62,000 nucleotides of DNA from Phoronis australis (Eukaryota > Phoronida > Phoronidae), in NCBI GenBank assembly GCA_002633005.1, contig NMRA01000427.1, positions 7,518-69,517 on the forward strand. The letters are read 5' to 3'. Positions 37,101 to 49,100 of the stretch are shown here, one piece after another. Position 1 is the first letter of the stretch. Each line of letters starts with the position of its first letter. The position numbers and the translations under genes are program-made. The notes beneath the pieces are model-generated. The model saw nothing but the letters and a program-made list of their open reading frames with translations. It was not told where the DNA came from and ran no database searches.

Positions 37101-40100
37101 TGACGCCAGTGTACATCATGACCTCTGACCTTAGACTTGACTTCCACTAATTTGAGAGCCTGCTAGAATTTTTTTGTCTATCATAATGCTATCGTTTTAT
37201 GCCAGACTAATTCGCAAACACAACGCCTTTTTNTTGAAATTTAATACCAGTGTGACAACTGAGACAGCAAATGGAAGCGTTAGTCGTCCATGCAGTGCCT
37301 TATATGAGCGCAGTTCATTAGGGAGAGCGCTTCACGTATGCAGAGACGCGCATCGACATTGCATTGGTAAGGAGTTGTCATTTCTTCTTCTTTACTCTCA
37401 CGGTACTTGATATCGGTTCACTTCAGCAGCATGTTTACTTCCAGACATTTTATGTAAAACAAGACATTCCATTTGCCTTTCGAGGGTGTTTGACAACGTT
37501 TGCCAAAAAAAACTGTAAACCAGCGATGGTTGGACTATGTTTTTCATTACAATTAAGATGCTATTTTATTTGAAAAACATGTTGAATTTTGTCTCGTTTT
37601 GTTGTATTGTCATTTCAAAATAGCCCGCCAAGTCAAATTTCACAATAGGGTCATAATAAACAACGCGGGGACATGAGGTGTCACTTTATTCAAAAGGGAA
37701 ATTTGAATTAATTAAAGAAGCTCCTTCTATTAAAGTAAATGCATAGCCAGTGCAGTGAGTTTTGAGGTACCAAAATCCAAAAACGTTTACTTACGCCGAC
37801 GTGTAAAAATCAGTATTGTGCGAACTAAATACAGACGAAGTGAAGCATAAATCTGACAGCATGAAACGAAATTGACCCATATTTAAATCATGTCTACCAT
37901 AAATTTATCAAGTTGTTTTCTCAGTAACCCATGCAGATTTCACATCTTTGCAAATAGAGGCTTTTTGGAGACTCTAACGGAAAACTGATTCGGCAACCCC
38001 ACATTTTTCTAGATTTGTACTCCACAAACAAAATAATTAAATTCTGTGTTTCGCTGCCACTGATACAAAAATCAAACCTTTCAGATGTATTTTACAATTT
38101 ATCCACGGAGATTTAAATTCCTGTTGGTGTAAAATGATTTTCTTGTAGTTAGTAAGTTCAATAAAACACTATGTTATTTGTTCCTCTTTTCGTCGATTTT
38201 GTACACAAACGGCAAAGCATGTCTCCTCGTTGTGAGAAACAGACAGGTTATATTCTTCTTGACTTTGACTTTTGACGTAAAGAAACAAGTCTTACCAGCC
38301 AGTCCGTAACGTTGTTACTATGTTTTTAAAGTACTGAAAAAGTATACTTCTCTCGCTCCTTTGAGCCTATGTGCACGTATACCTGTTTATTAATAGGGGT
38401 GGTGACTTTGAAAACTGTATTGGATTGAAAGAGATTTCATTTCGTCTGTGTTTCAAAAATTATGAATTTGACACATAAAGTCTTGCATGTACAATGGCAA
38501 TGATGTTTAACACGTTTCATCGTCCCATGCCCAATAAAAAGAGTGAGGGGATAACTTCCTTTATCGGGACCAGACAAATTGAAAATTAGGTTGTCAATTT
38601 GCACAACACATGGTCCAAGCTTAAGGTAGTAAATATGATCAAAATCAGTAATACCATCGTCATGTTCACGTCACAAAAATACGTATAATTTGTCCAGTGG
38701 TTGTTCTTCCTTTGAAGTGACTCAAATATGACGCCAGTGTACATCATGACCTCTGACCTTAGACTTGACTTCCACTAATTTGAGAGCCTGCTAGAATTTT
38801 TTTGTCTATCATAATGCTATCGTTTTATGCCAAACTAATTCGCAAACACAACGCCTTTTTTAAAAATCAGCAATCTTGTTCTATATTGCTCAGTATGCGA
38901 AAACTAAGTGTTTTTAAGAAATCATAATAGCGTTTTTGAAAATCGTAAAGTTTCCGTTTAAACAGTTTTGTTAAAACCGGCTAGGTAATTTTGTCATTTA
39001 TGTATCTTTGCACTCAAAACGTGGTAACGTGAAAATGTTGAATTCAAAGCAGTGCAAATCAAATTTTTAGAATATTTGACCTTTCTTATTTCAAAAACTG
39101 TACACAAAGTGTTTAGGATATTTGACTTAGATTTGAGGTCTTTCATTAAGGTCCTACATTTGCCGTTTGTGTAATCACTGTCTAAATTCGCAGATTTTCC
39201 CAACGTAACACTGCAGAATCACGTATGCAACTGCAGTCATGATTACCACGGTGCCAGTTGTGAAAAAGGACCCTATTACCTAGGGGGCGCAATGAGTTGG
39301 AAGAGGGTGCACAACTCATCGAATGAGGTGAGGAAAATTCCATGTGAGTAGATGACCTCAACATTGCACAAGGCTAACTGAGGTGTAACTGCGAATGCGT
39401 TTCTGTAGCGTCGATGATTGTTTGTGTATTACGGTAAAACATGTTAAATGGATTAGTATTTAGTACAAGAAAAATAAGGGTACCACAAGGATTCATGGAG
39501 TAGATGAAGACCATGCGTATGTTATTGCGTTTGAGAAGACTTAAAGAAAGAGATCGACGGTGCTTTCATGTATGTTATCCTCCGTGAATCCTTTCGTGTA
39601 CATTGTACAACTTCTGATATACTCGTTCCCGTGCTCTTTTTTCTTTCTCTACTTAATTGCCAATTCTACGACAACATTGCTACCACTCTTCCTTCTTCCG
39701 CTAGTGGTGATGCTTCTACCAAATCTGCAGCCGCCACCGATGAGGCTGCACGTGCTGGTCGTGTGAACGCGGATGCTAGATTTTCTTCCCTAAAAAACGC
39801 TCGCTGTCACCGTGGATACCATTCCGTCCACAGTAACTTCTTAGAAACTCGCGAACTTAGAAAGGCGACGTTAATGAGGCATCTGAGCTGGGTTGTCCGA
39901 AACTAAAAACATATCCACTAAGTAACTCTGCCTGCCCCATGGCGTCATAAGCATTGCCCAACGGTAGTAAAGTGACTTGCAACGTGTAATGTGCTTGTGG
40001 TTGACATGTACAGCGTATAACTTCATGCAGCTTGACCTGAGTTTTATCCAATACATGTAAATATTTCAATTGAAAGATGAAGTTGCTTGCCATTTTCAGA

Positions 40101-43100
40101 TTTTAGTTTCGTATAGATCTCAATGGAAACGTGGATTTGGACCATGTGGTTTCAGCTGCAACGTTTCGGACGTCGGTGAGTAAAATTTCAACAGTATCTA
40201 AAATTGGCACCAAAGACAGTTGCCGTTTTATCTTAGCATTGTACATGTATTCACGTCTGCGACGATAGTGCGCGAGTGTCTTCACCATTACAATTGCCAT
40301 GTTGAAAATTATGGCATTCATTAAAAACGCAGGCTCATCTTGGAATGCAGCGTAATTGGAGAAATTTATGTACATACTATTTTGAGCATTGAAATCTTAA
40401 CTTCTTTAGTGGACGTGTCAGTCTGTTTACCAGGTCAAAATTTATAAACTATTTCGAGGTTTAAACAGTACACACCATGGATTTTTGCACATTTTGAATT
40501 ACCGGTGGCCACAGACTAAATGCATGACGTAAAATTTAGCTAAACCCATGTTTATTTTGTGTAATTAGCTCAAAATTTTGATTTTTCTTTCAATTTTGCC
40601 AATTTTCACATTTCCCGCCATGTGACGTCATGGGTTGAACACAAGAGATCAGTGACTAGCATTGAACAATGGCGGAGACCAAGGAATTTGAAAGTGACGA
40701 TGATTAAGAGCAAGAATTGAACGAATACTATGAAGAAACGTATGGGAATGGTGGCCAGGATGAGGAAATGGGGTTGCACGAAAGCGAGAACAAGTTTAAT
40801 GTGCTTCCGGCTGCGTACTTTTCTACTTTGAGCCTTATGAACTGGATCCTCCCGCGAGAGAAGCGGCCTCGGGCTCGGCGAGTCAACTGAACCCAGTCAT
40901 CCAACAGACGATCCTGAACTGATGTTTCTGAATGATAAATATTGCCCTTTATTGAACCAGGCCTTCATCGTAACGTCTCCTGTGACTGGAGTCGAAACAC
41001 GTGTCCTCAAAGTGGGCAGAACACAGAGTGGCCCCGGACCGAATCGCTTGGTCCACGATGACGTCCCACACTCTCGTTCGGCGCACGAAGTCATGCCACT
41101 TCTGCGCAACTTTGGTGTCCTTCGGAACACCGAGAAGTTTCCGCCTGGATGTTGTTGCTGCAGGCTCCGGAAGCACATCTTTTGATCCCTCTACGAACCT
41201 TCTCGACGCTAAATGTACTTTGCATTCTCTTCAATCTCTTCAATCTATACACTTTGTCTCTGATCCGAACGGTATGGCGAACGACTTGGGTTCAACCCAT
41301 GACGTTGTACATAATTATTATTTTTTTCAATTTTTGCGTGTTTCTTTATGAGCTGTGCACTAAAGGCACTGAAATCAAGTAAGATATAATAATAAAATTT
41401 ATTTTGAGGTACTAGAGTCATGTTGTGTACACTTTAAGGACATGCACCTAAATCATTTACCTCCAAGGGTACAATAACTAATGCTGTTTTACAGGCAAAG
41501 GTGCCAATAAGTCTGTGGGAGAGATTGTGGTCCTTTTTAACGACACAGTGGTTCAGACGGTTGACCACAAGTACCACATCGAAGAGGTGACCACAGGACA
41601 GTCCTCGAATGACCTTGATTACGAGATGGGACTTGGGTCTTTCGTCATCAAGCTACCCAACGATACGACTGATATCGCTAATTTCTCTCTTCGGTGAGGA
41701 TTGCGAAAAACGTTATAAAACAATTTCGTGCAGCATACGCAAACTGAATTCTGTTCCAAGATTTTGTTTTTCTTTAACAATGGTCATGATAGTAAGAGCA
41801 AGTAAACGTCATGTTCCCATTTAAAGAATATTTTCCAAACGGCATTCGCTGCTTGCTTCAGATATGTTAGGCAGCATACGTGGTACTGGTGTATTTGGTT
41901 AGCGTGGTTGACGTCACTGTCGTGCAGACGATGACGATTACAGTAACGACGATAAGCAGAAGGGCACTTTTGTAATTGACAGTGATGGTTACCATGGTGA
42001 TAAATAAATCCTGCCTCTGATTATAAGGATAGTAATTATTGATACGATGAAGATCATACATTTAATGACGACGTCGGTGAAGTTGGCTAAGACGATGAAT
42101 CTTTCGATGGTGAAATATATTGTAGTCATAAGGAAAGTTCTGATGACGATGATAATGATCTTAGTTACGGTGATAGTGATGATGGCGCCGAAAATGCCCT
42201 GCCTGACATTTAAACCATTCTAACGTTTAAATTTCCAGGTTCCAGGGAAGTGGTTGGGCTCGTCTGTCTTGGAAATCCCCAGATGAGTACAGGCTAAATG
42301 CGTTTGGGAATGGCACATTCGTTCTACACAACCATAGTCCTGCGGTTGCTAATTTCAAAACGCTTCACTACAGGTGCGTTAAAGATGCTGCGTCTCATTA
42401 AAACCGTGAATATTCAAATTTGTATCAAGCGCCATCCAGTGACTTGTTTGAGAACTGCGTGTGTAAGTATAATCAAGAAAAGAAACAATCTGCAAATAAA
42501 TTGCGGTTAACACCACAACTGATAAACTTAAACACTAAAGTTAACTTACAAAAAAGCGCAATGATTCGTTGTACTGTACGATCGATATTTGATAGCGAAA
42601 TGAGCAAATAATAAAATCTGTGCCTTGTTTCATTTGTTAAGCGTAACGATGAAATGTTACCATTGTCATTTACCTAAAAATAATCTCGCAAACGGAGACT
42701 TTCGCGAGATTATAATGGCAAATTTTTCTGGCATGGTTTCCGGCAAACCTGAAGACCGGCGACGTTTGTAAGCACAGGCGCTTCGGTTTATCTGTTCTTT
42801 GATCGCAAATGACGTCACTCAATAATATACATAAGAAAACATAAAGGTTGGACACTTAAACTTTGCCAACCCGAGGCTCCCAACTTCAACCGTCCAAAAT
42901 CCAAATAAAACATGCGTGCACCTCCCTCAGTCTGGTGTTGCACAAACCTTCGAAGCCTTATCTTTCCTAGATCCCAATAACTGTCTTCGTGAGTGGTGAA
43001 TTGGCGATGGAATTTCCAAAACAATCTCAAAACTGTGAATTCAAGGACCTGAAATAGTAAACATGGCGGATTTCAGTTGTGCTTCAACTTGTACGCCTGT

Positions 43101-46100
43101 CGTAGGGGAAACTTCGAGTTTGAGCAAGCAACCTGTATTTCAAATTCAGTAATTCTAATCCAAAACTCAACTAATTGAGAATGTTAAAGTTAGTATTTTA
43201 ATGATTATTTGTAACTTTATTCCACTGAAGGCTCATTTTAGCCCTTAACTTAGAATTTTATTACATAAACTTGGGTATCTTGTTTCTCATCTTGACATCA
43301 CGCACTTTTTTGATTGAAGAACAACACACACTCGGCCAGGAGACGTAGTCCGTGCAAGTATTGCAATGCGCGTGGCCGACGAGTTAACTCAATAGTTTTG
43401 GCCAAAAGTAAAACCTTCATAAGAAATCACATTACACAAAATAACTTCGCACATCAATACAGTATCTGCATAATTTATATTTGACACCAATATGTAAGTA
43501 ATCACATTTATTTGGCAATAAAGTGCTCTCTGCTTCTCGTGATCAAGTAGTCGAGGGATTGACGGCGAAAGCCGCGCGAAATTTGACTTTCGGATTTAGC
43601 TCGGGAGCTTCCGTCAAAAACCCGGATGTGCGAAGACCGTCTGCCATGACATCACGGAATCACTTCCTTGAATTTGTGATTTTGGCATTCTTTTGGCATT
43701 TTTGTCGCCAAATCACCACTCGAAGGCAATTTGAAGAGATCGAATGAAAGAAAGTATTCTAAGAGTGGTTCGGTGCTAGTTTTGTGGAGTTCCATGCACA
43801 TTTGAGTAGAAAATTCTGAGCAAACAGATTTCGAGTGTCCAACCTTTATGTTTTCTTATATGTATTATTGAGTGACGTCATTTGCGATCGAGGAACAGAT
43901 AAACCCAAGCGCCTGTGTTTGTAAGCTAGTCCTTGTTTGCATATTCGCAGTTTAATGACACATAGAATCTGTAACTACGAAGCTGTACACTCAAACCAAT
44001 TAAATCATCCCTGTCGGACCATTTACGTGGGGTTTTAAAGATTTGGACATTGTGTGTATTCCGTCGCAACATTACAATTTCTTTCTGGTCAGTTCACTTA
44101 TTTTTTGAAAAAAATTCTCGAAAGTATAGAAGAAATTGCATGGCTCATGACATCAATTAAAGCCACCTTTCAAAAGGGAAAGTCTCGTCACACGTCAAGC
44201 CTTTCTACGTCACGAGTGTCGGAGTGCGTCAAAACAGCATTGATACTTTGCACAGCACTGTTTTTTATAAGATAGGAATAGTTTGTGGCTGCTAGGAGAT
44301 TTATTTCTTTGTCAGATATAACTGGGGTTGTGAGCACTCCTTGTACTTACCGCTGCCTGATGATGTGGACGGTGATGTCGTTAGGTGTCGCTGGGCCACA
44401 ACTGAAGAGTCTGGCACAGCCAGTATGGGACTTCCTGGCGCCATATTGGATGAGGTTAGTTTCGTTCGCTAGCAGAGAATGGTCAGTTTAATTGAATATT
44501 GTAAAAAATTCTCTTTTGTTCAAAAAATTCTCGTTGTGACTTTATGAGATATTTTGTATCAATGCTTTATGAAGCAATGCGATTTGTAATATTTTCATTT
44601 AACTTACTTTTTTCCAGGAAAATTGCACAATAACATTTAATGCAACAAGCGACAACCATTACCAACGTCAAGGATTGTACGCTGTGAATCTTATTTTTGA
44701 AGATTTTTCTGACGAGCTCTCCTTTTCTCCTAAGAGCAGTGTTCCTCTACAGGTATACCTTTAGCCAATTACAACAGCAGCTGAACCATGATTGAATCAA
44801 TCAAGCGTTTAATGACCGGATATACAAACATACGTACATGTACGATGGAGAGTAACAACCTCCCCGGTAGTACGTGTTTGGTCATCGTAACGATTGGAAA
44901 CTATGTAATGTCACAAGGTGACATTGGATACTTAAGTTCTAGCTGTGAATAAGGAACCTTTTTAACGCTCTCCAGTTGTCTTTAAAACATCCATAAGCTA
45001 TTGTGCCATAGACCCGCAAGTCTTGAGGATGCCATTTAGTTTTAAGTGTATTTTCAACTCATCTGCGCAGATACTTGTGACGACTTCAACTTCATCCAAT
45101 GACTGTAATGGAAACGCAATAGAGGTCATGGAACCGCAGACATCCTCTCATGTGCTTCTCAAAGGCAGCATTTTTCGAATGAAGTTCTCTATCAAGTTAC
45201 CAGCTGACGGGTATGTTTTTTAATTACGTGGATAATCACTGACAATTTCTTGCAAATGTCATCTTTGAATGAATAGTCAGGTTTAAATAAAATTCTGTTA
45301 TTTTTAACTTTTCGAAGCTGCTTTTAACAAAACGACGTCTCATTTGCTGTCTTGCTTAGCCCGTCAACTTCATACGTGTACCAATGAGGCGGCATCAATA
45401 ATGGTATCCTGTCTTCAAAACAAGTGTTATCCGTGGTCCTTACAAAACCATTGAGGTTCGCTATTAGTCGTCTTCAGTTTGTCAAAACCCGTGTCCTTTC
45501 AAAGGAATGATGTTTTGCTTATTTAATGCAGTTTCACATGCGGCATATCTTAATGTTAACGTGCCTCAGATGATCACGTGGTTTTTTCGACAGATTTGCA
45601 ATGTACGTCCCATCCTGGTTTGTTATAGTGCAGAGTATGTTAGAATACAAAGTGACTTGAAGTACGTTACTCTATCATTGCGTAGCATAAATCGCGAAAA
45701 CTTGACGAGCAAGTAAATTACAAAAATAAACAACTGGGCGGCTACTTGCAATAACGTCACATTAAACTCTGACAAAGGTTCCAAAAATAGTGTTTCATTG
45801 AGACAAAACGCCAATTAAACGGCACAAAATGCTGGCTGCGTGGTTATTTTAAGTTTTGCCGAGTCTGACGGAGCTTTCTCTTGGTTTGTTTAGTTTATTT
45901 TAGTGTTAACCACAAAAGTTCCCATAGGTGGCGGGAAGGCATTACATCCTATGATGTGAACACACCAGCATAATATTTTGCATACTCATAAAATATTAGA
46001 CCTATGCGTCTGTCTTTTCACAGAACTAGACCACGATTAAAAATAGTCCTGGGGCCAGGCAAAATGCGCGTAGTCAAAGAGGAAATTGTGGACGATCGCT

Positions 46101-49100
46101 TAGAGACTGAAGTGGAGTGGAAGCCGAAACCGGCACAGTCGGGTAATCAACTTTATTTATCTCAACAATCATGCAATTCACAATCTTATGAAACGCTGCT
46201 TAGTTTGAGTTTAGAGTGTCCGAGTGTAATCTTTCTCGGTTAGCGTGAGCGCAGGCCGCTGCAGGCATACATGCGAGTAAAAAAATAAAGCGTTAAAACA
46301 AATTTCTTACACTGGAGTGCGCACGTCAGGTACACACTGTATTCTTTAAAATTGTCTTGTAGGAAGGACCAAATTCTGTGTTGCCGCAGAGCATCGCGGT
46401 CCTGGCTCGCTACTGTCTAGACTTCTCTGCCAAGTGATCCTTGTGAACGTTTTGAACCCTTGCGAGAAGAATCCCCCTTATTGCAAAAATGACGGGGATT
46501 GCATTCCTCTGCCGAACGACACCTCCCCCATTCCCTCGTGTGACTGCCCTGAAAACTTTTTGGGTAAGCCAACGCAATTGTCGTGTTTAATTTGTTGTTC
46601 AAAGTAAAATTATTTTGTTTTTTTGTTCATAAATGGAGTAAAGTTTCGAAGATATAATAAATTGCTTCAATTTTGTGGATCAAGATATATGTAGTGACAT
46701 GTTTTCGCGCATCTGTTCAATATACATGTAAGAAATAATCGCCTGTTCACACAGACTCCACCGATTGTTAAAGTTGTGAAAGAAGCCCCGGATATTACAA
46801 GCAGTGGGTTGTTCCAAACATTAGCATGTAAGTCCTGTCACCACGCCCTCTGTTAGCCACAACATGTGACCTAATGGATATAAGTCCGAAAATTTTTCTC
46901 AAAGAGAGACTCGAACCCAAGACTTGTTAACCGTGCAGACGCTCTAGCCACTGAGCAACCGGTTAAACAGGAAAATCGAATCAGACTTAGTAATGGGCGT
47001 CTTAGCCTTGATCCGCAGTAATGTATATAAATATGTCTATCTCACTACTGGAGATCAACACACGTGTCTTCGGTTGCTTCAATGTGTTTTGAAGATCACA
47101 TTAAGCTCACCGCGGATACCGGTTATCATCATATATATAATAATAAAATATAGGCGCATTCTATCCTTAATGAGTTTTAGTTAAGTAATAAAAACAGTCG
47201 TTGCTGAAGTGTTTTGTATAAAGTAGCATAGAACTCTAGCCCTGGTCACAGGCGTCCTCAGCTTCTGGTCGTCCCAAATACAATGCAATAATACTACAAG
47301 GTATGACACTCCCGACTAGAAATCCCACGAGTGCTTCACTTTAGATGTCCATAGCAAACACAAAACTCAATCAATTTACACAGAACAGAGGATTAACAAA
47401 CCATGAGTTACGTATAATGGCAATTGTCAATTGTCACGATTTTGTAACTTTTCGTGACAAATCGGCAAATGCCGTTTAAAGAGTAAGTCATCGGATAATT
47501 CCGTATCGTCTTCGACCTTCGACTTACAGAGGAGTTGGGAAGATTTTTGTGCTTTGACAGCGAATTTTTTGCGAACTGAATGAAGCAGGACACCGTAAAT
47601 GATATTGGGTGAAAGAACAATTCCTCATGGTTTGTTGAAACTCTGTTTTGTGTAAATTTATTGAGTTTTGTGTTTGCTATGGACGGCTGAAGTAAAACAC
47701 TTGTGAGATTTCTAGTCGGGAGTGTCATACCTTGTAGTATTATATGTAGTGTATTATTGATGATCAGAAGTTGAGGAAGTCTGTGGCCCTGTTATGCCAA
47801 CTCCGATCTTGAGGCTGCTGAGGTTGCGTCGCCCATGCGTGGGGCAAAGCATTCGCTTTTTCCGATATGCACTTGCTATGGGATTTACTGTTATTATTTT
47901 TTTTCGAAACTCCGCCGTTTTTTTATTCTAATTGCATAAATAAAGACTATATCATTAGAAAGATCTTTGACAGTTCTTGACTATTATACCAGAAGCAAAA
48001 GATAAATAATTTAATTCATAAGTAATTATCATTTCGCTTACTTGTTAAAAATATTGTTTTATTTTGAAAACCGATATTGTTATCAAAATGCATAAAATCA
48101 CAGTTGAAATAGAAACATAAAAAGGAAATGAACCAGATGAATTACATAATTGACTAGTTCGCTATCAGGGAATTAATATCAAAGATTCAAACAATTTCTA
48201 CCGTATTAGGACACATGTTTTAGAATATGGGTCCCTCACACTTGCTGTGCATAATTTGGTCAGGCATTCATCTAAAGTTATATATCGATCAAATCCACGT
48301 CAGTCGAGCTGGTAGGCCTACCCGCAAATTCTCAGCCATAAATTCCCTCAGTCGGCTAGTCCCGGGGTTGCAATCTCTATTAATAGAATACATAGGTCTC
48401 GTGCGGGAGTTGGCATTCCAGGGCTAGAGTTCTGTGATAAGAGTTCAAGCCTAACTTTTTGGCATATTGGCGTAGTGGACTTTGGGTATACTTGCCTGAA
48501 CCCGGGTGTTTTCCATGTGTCGTCCCTACCTTGAACATTCAGTTTGATAGTGTTGAATTTTGGACTCACGTCAACGTTCACCGCTTTGTAACGGAATAGC
48601 TAAGGTTCACTCACTTTATGAAGTAGTTGTTTTTTGTTCAAAAGTTTTTTTTTGCCTAAGGGGTATGCACTTTCAGATATTTCTGATTATTTGTGCAGTT
48701 TCATCTACAGGACTTGTCAGTTTAAATACACGCATAAGCGTAATTATTGTCATATCAGTGGACGGTATAGGATTTTATAAAGAAATCAGCAGAGGAAATG
48801 TCGCTTTTAGATCCAAAAACGGCGCTCCAAAGTTCCCTTGCTTTCTCGTCACATCCGCAAGGGGAAGGACAGCCTGGATTCCTGCCCCATCCCTACTTCC
48901 GCGTATTGATCAAACCTGTTTTCATACACAAACAATAGCTGCTGGAGTTGCCTCTACATATTGTCGTTTGTGGAGGCCTGTCCTCATTCTCTTCAGATGA
49001 GACCACGAAAAGGCCGCCCAAATGACGATTTAAGGGCTAACGGAAACATGAAATTCTCATACCGTGGCTGCCCACCCCTGTTGCGACATAGTTGATCCGA

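Noticed and set aside
37234-37366. Second four-cysteine exon
   Set aside because: It begins at a single N, has no splice acceptor and is a copy of the 35590 exon. It is most likely an assembly duplicate.
39568-39906. 112-codon plus frame in an intron
   Set aside because: No family resemblance and no splice support.
42702-42712. Cgcgagatt near a CTCGC string as a copy of the 27.4/58.4 kb repeat
   Set aside because: Only about 9 bases match. Too short to count.
48560-49000. 146-codon plus frame in the last large intron
   Set aside because: A possible acceptor exists but no recognisable domain, and the EGF is completed correctly by joining 46563 to 49143 without it.
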